This document shows positions 1 to 8,757 of a stretch of 36,509 nucleotides of DNA, in pieces. The notes under the pieces are model-generated. The model did no database searches. It was not told where the DNA came from and saw only the letters and a list, made by a program, of their open reading frames with translations. This DNA comes from Acidobacteriaceae bacterium (lineage in GTDB: Bacteria > Acidobacteriota > Terriglobia > Terriglobales > Acidobacteriaceae). Location: the NCBI GenBank assembly GCA_030041515.1, contig JASHNS010000061.1, positions 1 to 36,509 of the forward strand, in the 5' to 3' direction. Position numbers and translations under genes: made by a program. Numbering within the stretch: the stretch's first letter is position 1; every line of letters begins with the position of its first letter.

Positions 1-1
1 T

Positions 2-1390
2 TTCGCCGGATCGTTCGGCTTCATGGACCAGCTCACTCGGCTGTTCCATGTGGAGTTCACGCCCACGGGATTCATGTCGATGATGTTCCTGGATCCCAGC
101 GGGTTCGATCAGCAGCACTATACCTTCAGCTTTGTGCGCCGCGAGTTCCTCGGCAACGTCCGCACCTGGGTCTTCGATGTGGAGCCCAAAGTCCCCCGGC
201 CCGGTCGATTTCTCGGACGCATCTGGATCGAGGATCAGGACGGGAATATTGTCCGCTTCAACGGCACTTATCTGAATAATTCCAACGACCCCGTTCACCA
301 CTACTTCCACTTTGACAGCTGGCGGGTCAATATCCAGCCGGGATTGTGGGCTCCTCTGGCAGTCTATGTGGAGGACACCCTTCGGAACGGCCCCAATCAC
401 GCGCAGAGCTTCCGCGGCCAGACGACCTTCTGGGGTTATTCCCTCAAACTGCCCACCAGCGAGTCGGACGCAGAATCCATGCAGATCGAGAACGCGGAAG
501 ACGAGAGCGCCAACAATGGCGACGTCAGTCCTCTGCAGGCGGAGCGCGAATGGATCTCGCAGGCGGAACAGAACGTTCTGGACCGGCTGACCCAGGCCGG
601 CCTGCTGGCACCCCCGAGCGATTTCGACAAGGTTCTTGAGACCGTCACCAATAACCTGATCATTAGCAATAATCTGCAGCTGCCCAGCGACATTCACTGC
701 CGCGTCCTTCTGACGGAGCCGCTCGAGTCTCTGGCCGTCGGCAACACGATCCTGATCAGCAAGGGCCTGGTCGATGTGCTCCCCAATGAGCCTTCTCTGG
801 CCGCCGTAATTGCTTTCCAGCTGGCGCACATTATCCAGGGCCACCACATCGATACGCGCTATGCCTTCAGCGACCGGCTGCTGTTCCCGGATTCGGCGAC
901 GTTCCAGCGGATCGAGATGAACCACTCGGCCATCGACGATCAGGAAGCCGCAAAGAAGGCGATCGAGCTCTTCGATAATTCCAACTACAAGTCGCAAGCC
1001 GGACAAGCCGGGCTGTTCTTCGAACAGGTAGAAGCGAGCGATAAGCAACTTCCCGGACTGTTTACCCCGCGGCTGGGCGATTCCCTGCTGGCCCCGAACG
1101 GCCAGCCCTGGTTAATGGCTCTCACGCAGGGGGCTCCGCGGCTTAACCAGAACGACCTCACCCAGACTGCGGCACTACCGCTCAACAGCCGCCTGAAAAT
1201 CGATCCCTGGGACGACAAGGTCTTTATGCTGCACTTCACCCCGGCGCGGCTGTTGAATGCGCGGGACAAGATGCCCCTGGAGATCACGCCTCTGTACTTC
1301 AAACTTCAGCGGTATCAAACCCCCACAACCTCGGCGGCCCCGGCGCCTCCGGCGGCAACAGCTCCGCCGGCCGCGAACGGGCCTCAGTAA
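2..1390 (+). CDS. M48-like protein with degenerate zinc site (5' partial)
   Basis: The reading frame is open back to base 2, so the true start lies outside the window; the first in-frame ATG is at 23. Counting from that ATG, residues 1-145 form a beta-rich region (motif GRIWIEDQDGNIVRFNGTY). Residues 185-285 resemble the core of M48 peptidases, with an AVGNTILISKGLVDVL stretch and then AFQLAHIIQGHH. In active M48 enzymes the helix reads HExxH. Here it reads FQLAH (265-269), so the first zinc histidine and the catalytic glutamate are both missing and proteolysis is unlikely. The C-terminus is a low-complexity Ala/Pro tail. A scaffold, inhibitor or binding role is possible, but no function can be assigned from sequence. 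The next gene starts 129 bp downstream. Confidence 0.72.
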   Translation, partial: FAGSFGFMDQLTRLFHVEFTPTGFMSMMFLDPSGFDQQHYTFSFVRREFLGNVRTWVFDVEPKVPRPGRFLGRIWIEDQDGNIVRFNGTYLNNSNDPVHHYFHFDSWRVNIQPGLWAPLAVYVEDTLRNGPNHAQSFRGQTTFWGYSLKLPTSESDAESMQIENAEDESANNGDVSPLQAEREWISQAEQNVLDRLTQAGLLAPPSDFDKVLETVTNNLIISNNLQLPSDIHCRVLLTEPLESLAVGNTILISKGLVDVLPNEPSLAAVIAFQLAHIIQGHHIDTRYAFSDRLLFPDSATFQRIEMNHSAIDDQEAAKKAIELFDNSNYKSQAGQAGLFFEQVEASDKQLPGLFTPRLGDSLLAPNGQPWLMALTQGAPRLNQNDLTQTAALPLNSRLKIDPWDDKVFMLHFTPARLLNARDKMPLEITPLYFKLQRYQTPTTSAAPAPPAATAPPAANGPQ

Positions 1391-1519
1391 ACAGAGGGGG
1401 ATCCCTGCCTTGGTCAGGCTGCAACGAGACGAGCTGCTCGCCGCCCTGCGGACGAGCGGACAAAGACGTGGGTCAGCAGCATCGGAGGCCCACCAGCTAA
1501 ATCCGGAGAAGGGAACGAC

Positions 1520-2131
1520 GTGAAAGTATTCGGAGTTTTGGCCCTCTTTCTGCTGCCCGCCGCCTTACTGGCGCAGAGCCCTGTTGCCGCTTCCGGCGGG
1601 GAAGCTTCACTCTGGGCAGGCGCGGAAGCCACAGCCTTCAACCCGGACTGGGGCTGCTCCAGCGCCTCACCCTTCCGGTGTTATCACAACTGGCTGGCGG
1701 GACCTACCGCCTTTTTCGACTTCAATGCCCGCGGGAAATGGGGCATGGAAGGCGAGGCGCGCTGGCTCGATTGGCATGGTGACGGCGCGATGACCATCTC
1801 GAATTACCTGCTCGGCGGCCGCTACCGCGTCGTGCAGTTCGGCCGCCTCAGTGGATGGGCCAAAATGCTGGTTGGTGGCGGTTGGATTCAAACTCCTTTT
1901 TATCCTTATGCGGGTAGTCTGAAAGGCAGCTTTTTGGCCTACGCTCCCGGAGGCACACTGGAGTATCCCCTCGGCCACAAAATTGCGCTCCGCGGCGATT
2001 ATGAATACCAGATCTGGCCCTCGTTTAACGGCGGCTCGACCTACGCCACAGGAACTGTCGTTCAGCACGACAATGGCCTGACCCCCAACGGGTTCAGCGT
2101 GGGGATCACGTACAGGATTCTCGGACAGTAG
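1520..2131 (+). CDS. Outer-membrane beta-barrel protein, hypothetical
   Basis: This 203-residue protein begins with a clear signal peptide (short basic start, hydrophobic run, cleavage near LLAQS). The rest is a series of alternating, aromatic- and glycine-rich strands typical of small OmpA/opacity-like barrels, ending in a strand with the sequence FSVGITYRILGQ. The start is GTG at 1520, chosen because an SD-like GGAGAAGGGA lies just upstream and because it places the signal peptide at the N-terminus. It converges with another predicted barrel gene and shares a terminator with it. No specific function (porin, adhesin, structural) can be assigned. Two cysteines near the N-terminus (CSSASPFRC) could form a disulfide. 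Confidence 0.72.
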   Translation: MKVFGVLALFLLPAALLAQSPVAASGGEASLWAGAEATAFNPDWGCSSASPFRCYHNWLAGPTAFFDFNARGKWGMEGEARWLDWHGDGAMTISNYLLGGRYRVVQFGRLSGWAKMLVGGGWIQTPFYPYAGSLKGSFLAYAPGGTLEYPLGHKIALRGDYEYQIWPSFNGGSTYATGTVVQHDNGLTPNGFSVGITYRILGQ

Positions 2132-2156
2132 AAGCAGGCGGTTCGAGGCAGACACG

Positions 2157-2186
2157 AAAAGGGATGGGTGCTGACCCATCCCTTTT
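2157..2186. terminator. Bidirectional intrinsic terminator
   Basis: A perfect inverted repeat: AAAAGGGATGGGT, the loop GCTG, then ACCCATCCCTTTT. The A-run on one side and T-run on the other give a usable U-tract on both strands. It lies between two convergent genes (stops at 2131 and 2203), so it can end both transcripts. Confidence 0.9.
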
Positions 2187-2202
2187 GCGTCGGTGCGCGC
2201 TT

Positions 2203-2817
2203 TTAGAAGTGGTACGCGATGCCGATGGTCGGGTCGTAAATGTTGTAGTAGACGCCGGTCTTCGTATCGCCGCCCGGGTAATTGAACGACGGTGTCTTCG
2301 TCACGAGGTTGCGAAACTCGGCGCGGATATCGAAGCTCGGGCTGATCTCATAGGCGAAACCCACTCCCCATAGCGCGCCGATATTCGTGTTCCGGCTGAG
2401 ACTCGTCGTCAAAAAATCGGTCTTCGCGTCGTCAATCGGCGAAAACATCAGCCCGGCAACGCCCGCTTCCAGGAACGGGTTCCAGTTCTTGAAATTAAAA
2501 CTGTAAACGTAGGCCCCTGAGAATTCCTCAATGCGGTCATGAACGTGATAATTGCCGCTGGGAAAGATGTAGTGCTGAACATTCTGATTGTATTGGTAGT
2601 TGAGTTCCAGCGCGCCGTGCGGGGTCAGATCATAACGATAGCTCGCCAACATCCCGTAGAGCCCGACCGTAGAGTGGAGCTGAACCGCGTCTCCGGCGGC
2701 AAAAGGAGCCATGATCGCGGAATCGCTCAGGCTGATATCCTGCCGGCTCTCCTGGGCCACGGCCGGCAGCGCGGCCACGCACAGGAGCAACAAAACAAGG
2801 AACGACAATTTCTTCAT
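2203..2817 (-). CDS. Outer-membrane beta-barrel protein, hypothetical
   Basis: The start is set at the ATG at 2817 (MKKLSFLVLL...), because that places a textbook signal peptide (cleavage near AVAQES) at the N-terminus; a longer in-frame extension to 2964 would bury it. An AAGAGG sequence lies about 12 nt upstream. The mature part of the 204-residue protein has alternating aromatic and hydrophobic strands and ends in GIAYHF, with the C-terminal phenylalanine typical of proteins inserted by BamA. It resembles OmpW/opacity-type eight-stranded barrels in size. It lies downstream of, and on the same strand as, the LysR-type gene, 162 bp away, so it probably has its own promoter in that gap. The substrate is unknown. 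Confidence 0.75.
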   Translation of the reverse strand: MKKLSFLVLLLLCVAALPAVAQESRQDISLSDSAIMAPFAAGDAVQLHSTVGLYGMLASYRYDLTPHGALELNYQYNQNVQHYIFPSGNYHVHDRIEEFSGAYVYSFNFKNWNPFLEAGVAGLMFSPIDDAKTDFLTTSLSRNTNIGALWGVGFAYEISPSFDIRAEFRNLVTKTPSFNYPGGDTKTGVYYNIYDPTIGIAYHF

Positions 2818-2979
2818 GCGACGATCGACCTCTTGACCACGCCATCGGGAGATCGGGCCGGCACGCGAACAGCCGTACCGCTGGAGTCCCGGAAGGCTCC
2901 GTGAAATTGCAAACATCGAGGGGATGTCTACCTGGTCATTGTACCTGCCGCGGAGCATTTCCACAGCTTGCCGGCCAGG

Positions 2980-3966
2980 TTACCGCCTCCGGAGTCGGTG
3001 CGGCCGTGGCTTGCCGGTACGATCTTCGGCGGAAACATCCTGAGCCGCTGCCTGCTCCACACGCCACGAGAACGGATGGCCGCGTTCGGCAGCGAGCGTC
3101 CGTACGACGTCCAGAAAAGCGAGGCCGGCGTGTGAGAGCGACGCTTGCGCTCGATGCACCAGCCATAAACGTCTGGCGATCTTCAGTTCCGGAACGGCGA
3201 CCTGCACCAGCTCGCCGCGCGCCAGTTCCGGCTGCACCGTCAGCCCCGGTACGAGCGCTACGCCGTTACCGAGCGCCACAAAGCGCTTGATCGCCTCAAG
3301 GCTGGGCAGCTCCACGCCCATGTTCAGCGGGGTATGGTGGCGCGCGAAGGTTTCAATTACGCGTTCCCGGAGGGGCGAATTCACGATATGTGCGACGAAA
3401 TTCTGCGCCCCCAGATCGCGGATGGAAACTTCCCGCTGCTTCGCAAACGGATGGTGCGGATCGACCACAAAAGCGACTGTATCCGTGTATACCGCGATGG
3501 ACCGCAGGCGCTCATCGCCTGGGCGAAAGGAGAGGATACCGAACTCAACTGCTCGCTCCAGCAGCTGATCGGGAATGCGGCTCGCCAGCGACCGCTGCAC
3601 CGTCACGCCAATATGTGGACAGACTCGCCGAAATGCATTGAGGACCGGAAGCAGCCAGAGACAGGTGTATTCGTTGGCGGTGATGGTCAGGCGTCCCCGC
3701 TCCAGCGAGCGCAGTTCCCCCAGAGCCGTCGCCGCTTCGCTTCGCAGGCGCAGCAGACGTTCGGCATACCCGCGAAGAAGCCGCCCGGAGGCAGTCAGCG
3801 TGCCGTCGCGGGACGAGCGCTCGAAGAGCGGCTCTCCCAGCTCCTCTTCCAGCTTGCGAATCGTGTGGCTGATGGCAGGCTGCGTGCGGCTCAGGCGCTG
3901 CGCTGCTCGGGAAAAGCCTTTTTCCTCAAGGACGGCCAGGAAGGTTTCAAGCTGAGAGAGATCCAT
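2980..3966 (-). CDS. LysR-family transcriptional regulator
   Basis: The 328-residue protein has the N-terminal winged helix-turn-helix of LysR regulators (residues about 1-60, with FSRAAQRLSRTQPAISHTI as the recognition region and LEEELGEPLFERS following). A periplasmic-binding-like effector domain covers about 90-295. The last 30 residues are a basic, low-complexity tail. It is transcribed away from leuA, with 147 bp between the two start codons. LysR genes commonly regulate the divergent neighbour, so control of the leu/ilv operon, perhaps with a pathway intermediate as co-inducer, is the natural inference; the effector itself cannot be read from sequence. No Shine-Dalgarno sequence is visible ahead of the ATG at 3966. 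Confidence 0.9.
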   Translation of the reverse strand: MDLSQLETFLAVLEEKGFSRAAQRLSRTQPAISHTIRKLEEELGEPLFERSSRDGTLTASGRLLRGYAERLLRLRSEAATALGELRSLERGRLTITANEYTCLWLLPVLNAFRRVCPHIGVTVQRSLASRIPDQLLERAVEFGILSFRPGDERLRSIAVYTDTVAFVVDPHHPFAKQREVSIRDLGAQNFVAHIVNSPLRERVIETFARHHTPLNMGVELPSLEAIKRFVALGNGVALVPGLTVQPELARGELVQVAVPELKIARRLWLVHRAQASLSHAGLAFLDVVRTLAAERGHPFSWRVEQAAAQDVSAEDRTGKPRPHRLRRR

Positions 3967-4113
3967 AAACGCTATGTGAATGGTACGCGACTGACCCGAT
4001 TAATCATGAAATATATTTATTCAAACCAAAATAATTACAAATTTGCTTTATACGTGTCGGCTTTGAGAAACTGGATTTGCGCGGCTTCCTTGATGGCTGC
4101 CGGGGATTCCCCA
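3967..4113. promoter_or_regulatory. Divergent LysR/leuA control region, AT-rich
   Basis: This 147-bp gap separates the LysR and leuA start codons. Bases 4000-4050 are strikingly AT-rich against GC-rich surroundings. Two perfect palindromes stand next to each other: GATTAATC (3998-4005) and AAATATATTT (4009-4018). LysR proteins bind AT-rich dyads of this kind, often in the promoter overlap, so these are candidate operator sites. I see no leader peptide with leucine, valine or isoleucine codon runs and no attenuator terminator here. A -10-like TATACG lies at 4049-4054, but its -35 partner is unclear. Confidence 0.55.
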
Positions 4114-5307
4114 ATGGCTCAGAATCGCATTCACTTCTTCGACACTACACTGCGCGACGGCGAGCAGTCGCCCGGCTGCAGCATGACGCACCATGAAAAG
4201 CTGGCCTTGGCGCATTCGCTCGCCGACCTGGGTGTGGACATCCTGGAGGCCGGCTTCGCGATTGCTTCGGATGGCGATTTTGCCGCCATTTCTGCGATTG
4301 CCAAAGAAGTCCATGGCCCGAAGATCGCCTCCCTGGCGCGCGCGCGGCGTGAGGACATCGAGCGCGCGGCCGAAGCCGTGCAAAAGGCCAAAAGTCCCCG
4401 AATACACGTTTTCCTGGCCAGCTCCGACATCCATCTGGAATACAAGCTGAAGATCGGCCGGGAAGAGGCGCTGGACCAGGCCGCCAATATGGTGGCTCTG
4501 GCTCGCACGTACGTCGACGACGTGGAGTTCTCGCCCGAGGATTCGACGCGCACGGACCGCGAATTCCTCTGCCAGTTTGTCGGCGCCGCCATTGGCGCTG
4601 GAGCAACCACCATTAATCTCCCCGATACCGTCGGCTACGCCACGCCGGAAGATTATGCGGCGATGTTCCGGACTGTGCGGGAGCGGGTGCCGGGCGCGGA
4701 CCGCGTCATCCTCTCCACGCACTGCCACAACGATCTCGGACTCGCTGTAGCCAACACGCTCGCGGCAGTGAATGCGGGTGCCCGCCAGGTCGAATGCACC
4801 GTCAACGGCATCGGCGAGCGCGCGGGCAACGCGGCCCTCGAGGAGATTGCCACGGCGCTGCGCGTGCGCCACGATGCGTATCCTTACGAGCACCATCTGA
4901 AGCTCGAGAAGTTGTATCCGATCAGCCAGCAATTGGCCGGCACCATCAGCTTCGGCCCCGCGCCGAACAAAGCCGTCGTTGGCGACAACGCCTTTGCGCA
5001 TGAGGCAGGCATTCACCAGCACGGCGTCCTTTCCAACCCCCTTACCTACGAGATCATGACGCCCGCTTCCGTCGGCGTTCCGGCGAACCGGATGGTGCTC
5101 GGCAAGCACTCCGGGCGGCACGCCCTGCGTTCTCGGCTGGAAAAGCTGGGGTACCGGTTGTCGACCCCTGATCTGGACATCGCCTATCGTGCGTTCACTG
5201 AGCTCGCTGACCGCAAGAAAGCCATCTACGACCAGGACCTGATCAACCTGGTGGCCCATCATCAACGCCACGAGGACCTGATCTCCAGCGAAAAAGCCGT
5301 CAGCTAA
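4114..5307 (+). CDS. leuA: 2-isopropylmalate synthase, short form
   Basis: LeuA condenses acetyl-CoA with 2-ketoisovalerate to give 2-isopropylmalate, the first step of leucine synthesis. The DRE-TIM barrel signatures are intact: [13 protein letters not shown] at the N-terminus, [19 protein letters not shown] with the metal-binding HCHND, the [19 protein letters not shown] loop, and [10 protein letters not shown]. The chosen start at 4114 gives the usual family N-terminus and has GGGGA seven bases upstream; ATGs at 4093 and 4006 are in frame but lie in or next to the AT-rich control region. At 397 residues it is over 100 shorter than the usual 510-520. It stops after the linker and lacks the C-terminal LeuA dimer domain that binds leucine. 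Only 94 bp separate it from leuB, so the missing domain is not encoded next door. Confidence 0.92.
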   Translation: MAQNRIHFFDTTLRDGEQSPGCSMTHHEKLALAHSLADLGVDILEAGFAIASDGDFAAISAIAKEVHGPKIASLARARREDIERAAEAVQKAKSPRIHVFLASSDIHLEYKLKIGREEALDQAANMVALARTYVDDVEFSPEDSTRTDREFLCQFVGAAIGAGATTINLPDTVGYATPEDYAAMFRTVRERVPGADRVILSTHCHNDLGLAVANTLAAVNAGARQVECTVNGIGERAGNAALEEIATALRVRHDAYPYEHHLKLEKLYPISQQLAGTISFGPAPNKAVVGDNAFAHEAGIHQHGVLSNPLTYEIMTPASVGVPANRMVLGKHSGRHALRSRLEKLGYRLSTPDLDIAYRAFTELADRKKAIYDQDLINLVAHHQRHEDLISSEKAVS

Positions 5308-5401
5308 AGCCGGCGCAGAACCGCTGAACGGGAAGACGATCGGCCATCCATTTCTTTGTAAGCCGGCTTAAAACGGCTGGCGCAACTTGAAAAGAGACTT
5401 C

Positions 5402-6505
5402 ATGACGAAAAAACTGAAGATTCTGATTCTGGGCGGCGACGGTATCGGTCCCGAAGTCACCGCCGAAGCGGTGCAGACGCTCAGGGTCGTCGCGGATCTG
5501 GGCGGTCACGATTTCCGCTTTGAAGAGAAGCCTATCGGCGGCGTGGCGATCAAAGCGAAGGGCTCGCCGCTGCCCGACGAAACCATCCAGGCGGCTCTGG
5601 GCAGCGATGCCGTCCTGCTCGGAGCCGTCGGCAGCAACGAGTTCAATGCGCTGCCGCCGAGTCAGCGCCCCGAAGCCGGCCTGCTGAAGATTCGCGCTGA
5701 GCTGGGTGGTTTCGCCAATCTTCGGCCATCGTTCGCCTGGCCTGGACTGACGGGAAATTCTCCGCTGCGGCCCGAAGTAGTCGAAGGCGCCGACATTTTG
5801 TTTGTGCGTGAGCTGCTGGGGGGTCTCTACTTCGGCCGGCCGCGCGAGTGGGACAAGGACAACAACGCCGCCTGGAACACGATGCGTTACACCCGCGACG
5901 AGGTCACCCGCGTGGCCAGGGTGGCCTTCGAGCTGGCCCGGAAACGGCGAAAAAGGGTGACTTCGGTCGATAAAGCTAATGTCCTTGAGGTTTCGCAGTT
6001 GTGGCGCGCGACGGTGACGGAGCTGGCGCAGCAGTATCCCGACGTTCAGCTTGAGCACCAGTACGTCGACGCTATGGCCATGCATTTGATGAATGTTCCG
6101 AAGAATTTTGACGTGGTGCTGACAGAGAATCTCTTCGGCGACATCCTGTCGGACGAGGCCGGCGTGATCACCGGCTCGCTCGGTATGCTGCCCTCGGCGA
6201 CGCTCGGCGGAAAGGTGAACCTGTACGAGCCAGTCCACGGATCGGCGCCGGATATTGCGGGCAAGGGCATTGCCAATCCGCTGGGCGCCGTCCTGACTGC
6301 GGCGATGTTGCTGCGCTACTCTGCCGGCCTGGAAGAAGAGGCTGCGGCGGTCGAGGCAGCCGTGAAGCAGGTAATCGCCGATGGGGCTCGAACGGCAGAT
6401 CTCGCGCGCGGCGACAAATCTGTGAAGGTGCTGTCCACGCAGGAAGTCGGCGGCCAGGTGCGCAATGTGCTGGCTGCCCGAACGCCGGCGCATGCAGCGC
6501 GTTAG
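5402..6505 (+). CDS. leuB: 3-isopropylmalate dehydrogenase
   Basis: LeuB oxidises and decarboxylates 3-isopropylmalate to 2-ketoisocaproate with NAD+. The 367-residue protein carries the family signatures in order: [10 protein letters not shown] at the N-terminus, [18 protein letters not shown] and [11 protein letters not shown] (substrate loop), [16 protein letters not shown], then [20 protein letters not shown] (the metal-binding aspartates), and [18 protein letters not shown] (NAD-binding). The ATG at 5402 is preferred over an in-frame TTG at 5387, because it has a purine-rich AAAAGAGA upstream and fits the family N-terminus. It follows leuA by 94 bp and precedes leuC by 42 bp. The gap before it contains the palindrome AAGCCGGCTT (5360-5369). 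Confidence 0.96.
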   Translation: MTKKLKILILGGDGIGPEVTAEAVQTLRVVADLGGHDFRFEEKPIGGVAIKAKGSPLPDETIQAALGSDAVLLGAVGSNEFNALPPSQRPEAGLLKIRAELGGFANLRPSFAWPGLTGNSPLRPEVVEGADILFVRELLGGLYFGRPREWDKDNNAAWNTMRYTRDEVTRVARVAFELARKRRKRVTSVDKANVLEVSQLWRATVTELAQQYPDVQLEHQYVDAMAMHLMNVPKNFDVVLTENLFGDILSDEAGVITGSLGMLPSATLGGKVNLYEPVHGSAPDIAGKGIANPLGAVLTAAMLLRYSAGLEEEAAAVEAAVKQVIADGARTADLARGDKSVKVLSTQEVGGQVRNVLAARTPAHAAR

Positions 6506-6547
6506 TTTCTTCACGCGCCGGTAAGGAATTCGAGAAGTGGAGCGAAG

Positions 6548-7981
6548 ATGGCTGGAAATCCGAAAACGCTATTCGAAAAAGTTTGGGAGTCGCACGTGGT
6601 TGCGGAACCGGCGAACGAGCCGACGCTGCTTTATATCGATCTGCACTTGATCCACGAAGTGACTTCGCCCCAGGCATTCGAGGGATTGCGGCTGGCTGGC
6701 CGCAAGGTGCGGCGGCCGGACCGCTCCATCGCCACGGTCGACCACAATGTGCCCACCACTGCAAACCGCCTCGTCATCGAAGATCCCATCGCGGCCAGGC
6801 AGATCGAGACGCTCAGAAAGAACTGCGCCGACTTCGGCGTGACCCTCTACGACGTCGAATCTCCTCGGCAGGGGATCGTGCACGTCATCGGCCCCGAACT
6901 CGGCCTCACCAAACCTGGTATGACCATCGTCTGCGGTGACTCGCACACCTCGACGCATGGCGCCCTCGGCGCACTGGCATTCGGCATCGGCACCTCGGAA
7001 GTCGAGCATGTGCTCGCCACGCAGTCTTTGCCGCAGGACAAACCGAAGACCTTCCGCATCAGCGTGGAGGGCGATCTGCCCGAGGGCGTTACAGCGAAGG
7101 ACGTCGTACTCGGCATCATCGGCCGCATCGGCACCGATGGCGCCACAGGGCATGTGATCGAATACGCGGGTTCCGCCATCCGCTCGCTCAGCATGGAAGG
7201 CCGCATGACGGTCTGCAACATGAGCATCGAAGCCGGGGCGCGCGCGGGCATGATCGCTCCCGATGAAACCACCTTCGCGTGGCTCAGGGGACGCCCTTTC
7301 GCCCCGCAGGGCACTGACTGGGATCGCGCCGTCGCTGAGTGGCGCAAGCTCGCCACCGATCCTGGTGCGCAGTTCGACCGTGAGCTCACCATCCCGGCCA
7401 TCGAGCTGGAGCCCTTTGTGACCTGGGGCACCAATCCCGGCATGGTTGCATCGATTACGGACCAGGTCCCCAATCCTGCGGGCGCAAGGGACGAGGCCGA
7501 CCGCCGCGCCATCACCCGAGCTCTCGAGTACATGGACCTGAAGCCGGGAACGCCGATGGAGGAAATCGCCATCGATCGCGTCTTCATCGGCTCGTGCACT
7601 AATTCGCGCATCGAAGATCTGCGCGCAGCGGCAAGAGTCGCGGCTGGCCACAAAGTTCATAAAAACGTCCGCGCCATGGTTGTGCCCGGATCGCAGCTCG
7701 TCAAAGCGCAGGCCGAGAGCGAGGGCCTGGACCGCATCTTCCGCCAGGCGGGATTCGAATGGCGCGAGCCAGGATGCTCCATGTGCCTGGGCATGAACCC
7801 CGACATTCTGCAGCCCGGCGAGCGCTGCGCCTCCACCAGCAACCGCAATTTCGAGGGCCGCCAGGGACGCGGCGGTCGAACGCATCTGGTGAGCCCGATG
7901 ATGGCCGCTGCGGCCGCGATCGTGGGGCGTTTCACCGATGTGCGCACGTGGGAATTCAGGAAGCAGGAGGTTTTAGCTTAA
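6548..7981 (+). CDS. leuC: 3-isopropylmalate dehydratase large subunit
   Basis: LeuC with LeuD forms the isopropylmalate isomerase, an aconitase-family [4Fe-4S] enzyme that converts 2- to 3-isopropylmalate. The 477-residue length is typical of the bacterial LeuC1 type. Cluster ligands are visible at C350 ([11 protein letters not shown]), C410 and C413 ([10 protein letters not shown]). The active-site stretch [20 protein letters not shown] (129-148) and the C-terminal [18 protein letters not shown] (430-447) are intact. A GGAGCGA Shine-Dalgarno lies just ahead of the ATG. It sits between leuB (42 bp) and leuD (161 bp) in the cluster. Confidence 0.97.
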   Translation: MAGNPKTLFEKVWESHVVAEPANEPTLLYIDLHLIHEVTSPQAFEGLRLAGRKVRRPDRSIATVDHNVPTTANRLVIEDPIAARQIETLRKNCADFGVTLYDVESPRQGIVHVIGPELGLTKPGMTIVCGDSHTSTHGALGALAFGIGTSEVEHVLATQSLPQDKPKTFRISVEGDLPEGVTAKDVVLGIIGRIGTDGATGHVIEYAGSAIRSLSMEGRMTVCNMSIEAGARAGMIAPDETTFAWLRGRPFAPQGTDWDRAVAEWRKLATDPGAQFDRELTIPAIELEPFVTWGTNPGMVASITDQVPNPAGARDEADRRAITRALEYMDLKPGTPMEEIAIDRVFIGSCTNSRIEDLRAAARVAAGHKVHKNVRAMVVPGSQLVKAQAESEGLDRIFRQAGFEWREPGCSMCLGMNPDILQPGERCASTSNRNFEGRQGRGGRTHLVSPMMAAAAAIVGRFTDVRTWEFRKQEVLA

Positions 7982-8075
7982 CAAGTGCTGGATCGAACAG
8001 GTGTACCGAATCGGAGCTTTGTATCTGGGCTCGGCTTCAGAGCGAATGAGTGAATCGTTTAAGGCTTTGGATCAG

Positions 8076-8095
8076 GGCACGACTCGAGTCGTGCC
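8076..8095. repeat. 20-bp perfect palindrome in leuC-leuD gap
   Basis: GGCACGACTCGAGTCGTGCC is identical to its own reverse complement, with no loop bases. It lies in the 161-bp leuC-leuD gap, 95 bp after the leuC stop and 48 bp before the leuD start. No T-run follows, so it is not an intrinsic terminator. It could be an operator, a dispersed palindromic repeat or an mRNA-processing/stability hairpin. Confidence 0.6.
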
Positions 8096-8142
8096 GACAG
8101 GCCTCCTAATCTGACCTGGGCTTTGGCCCCTGAGGGTTGTGA

Positions 8143-8757
8143 ATGGAAAAATTCCGCAAACTGACCTCAACCGTGATGCCTCTGGACCGCGTGAATGTGG
8201 ACACGGACCAGATCATCCCCAAGCAGTTTTTGAAGCGCATCGAGCGCACCGGCTATGGTGAGTTCCTGTTCTACGACTGGCGCCAGGATCCGGCTTTTGA
8301 GCTGAACAACCCTCGATACGGAGGAGCAAGGATTCTTGTCGCAAACAAGAACTTCGGCTGCGGCTCCTCGCGCGAGCACGCTGCGTGGGCTCTCGACAAC
8401 TACGGCTTCCGCTGTGTGATTGCGCCCAGCTTCGCCGACATCTTCCACTCAAACGCCGGCAAAAACGGGATTCTTCTCGTCACGTTGCCTGAAGATCAGG
8501 TGAAGACGCTGCTGGACCGCGCGGCGAAGTCCGATGGCTATGAGTTAACCGTCTCGCTCGACGAGAACACCGTTCGCGACAATCAGGGATTTGCAACAAA
8601 ATTCGCCATCGACTCCTTCCGCAGAGATTGCCTGCTCGAGGGCCTCGACGACATCGGGCTCACTCTGCGGCACGCGGCCGAGCTGGACAGGTTTGAGAAG
8701 CAGCATGACGCAGCGTTTTGGGTTAAACCGCAAGCGGGAGAACAGGCGCAGGCATGA
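8143..8757 (+). CDS. leuD: 3-isopropylmalate dehydratase small subunit
   Basis: LeuD supplies the swivelling substrate-recognition domain of isopropylmalate isomerase. The 204-residue protein has the expected motifs: NVDTDQIIPKQFLK near the N-terminus, LVANKNFGCGSSREHAAWAL in the middle, and IAPSFADIFHSNAGKNGIL after it. A GAGGG Shine-Dalgarno lies six bases ahead of the ATG. Its stop overlaps the ilvD start (ATGA), so translation of ilvD is likely coupled to leuD. The separate leuC and leuD genes and this length fit the bacterial LeuC1/LeuD1 arrangement. Confidence 0.97.
   Translation: MEKFRKLTSTVMPLDRVNVDTDQIIPKQFLKRIERTGYGEFLFYDWRQDPAFELNNPRYGGARILVANKNFGCGSSREHAAWALDNYGFRCVIAPSFADIFHSNAGKNGILLVTLPEDQVKTLLDRAAKSDGYELTVSLDENTVRDNQGFATKFAIDSFRRDCLLEGLDDIGLTLRHAAELDRFEKQHDAAFWVKPQAGEQAQA

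Noticed and set aside
3334-4113. Long upstream extension of leuA (657-residue frame)
   Set aside because: It runs antisense through the LysR gene and the AT-rich promoter region; LeuA homology begins at 4114.
3967-4113. Leucine leader peptide and attenuator
   Set aside because: No short ORF with a run of Leu/Ile/Val codons and no terminator stem before leuA.
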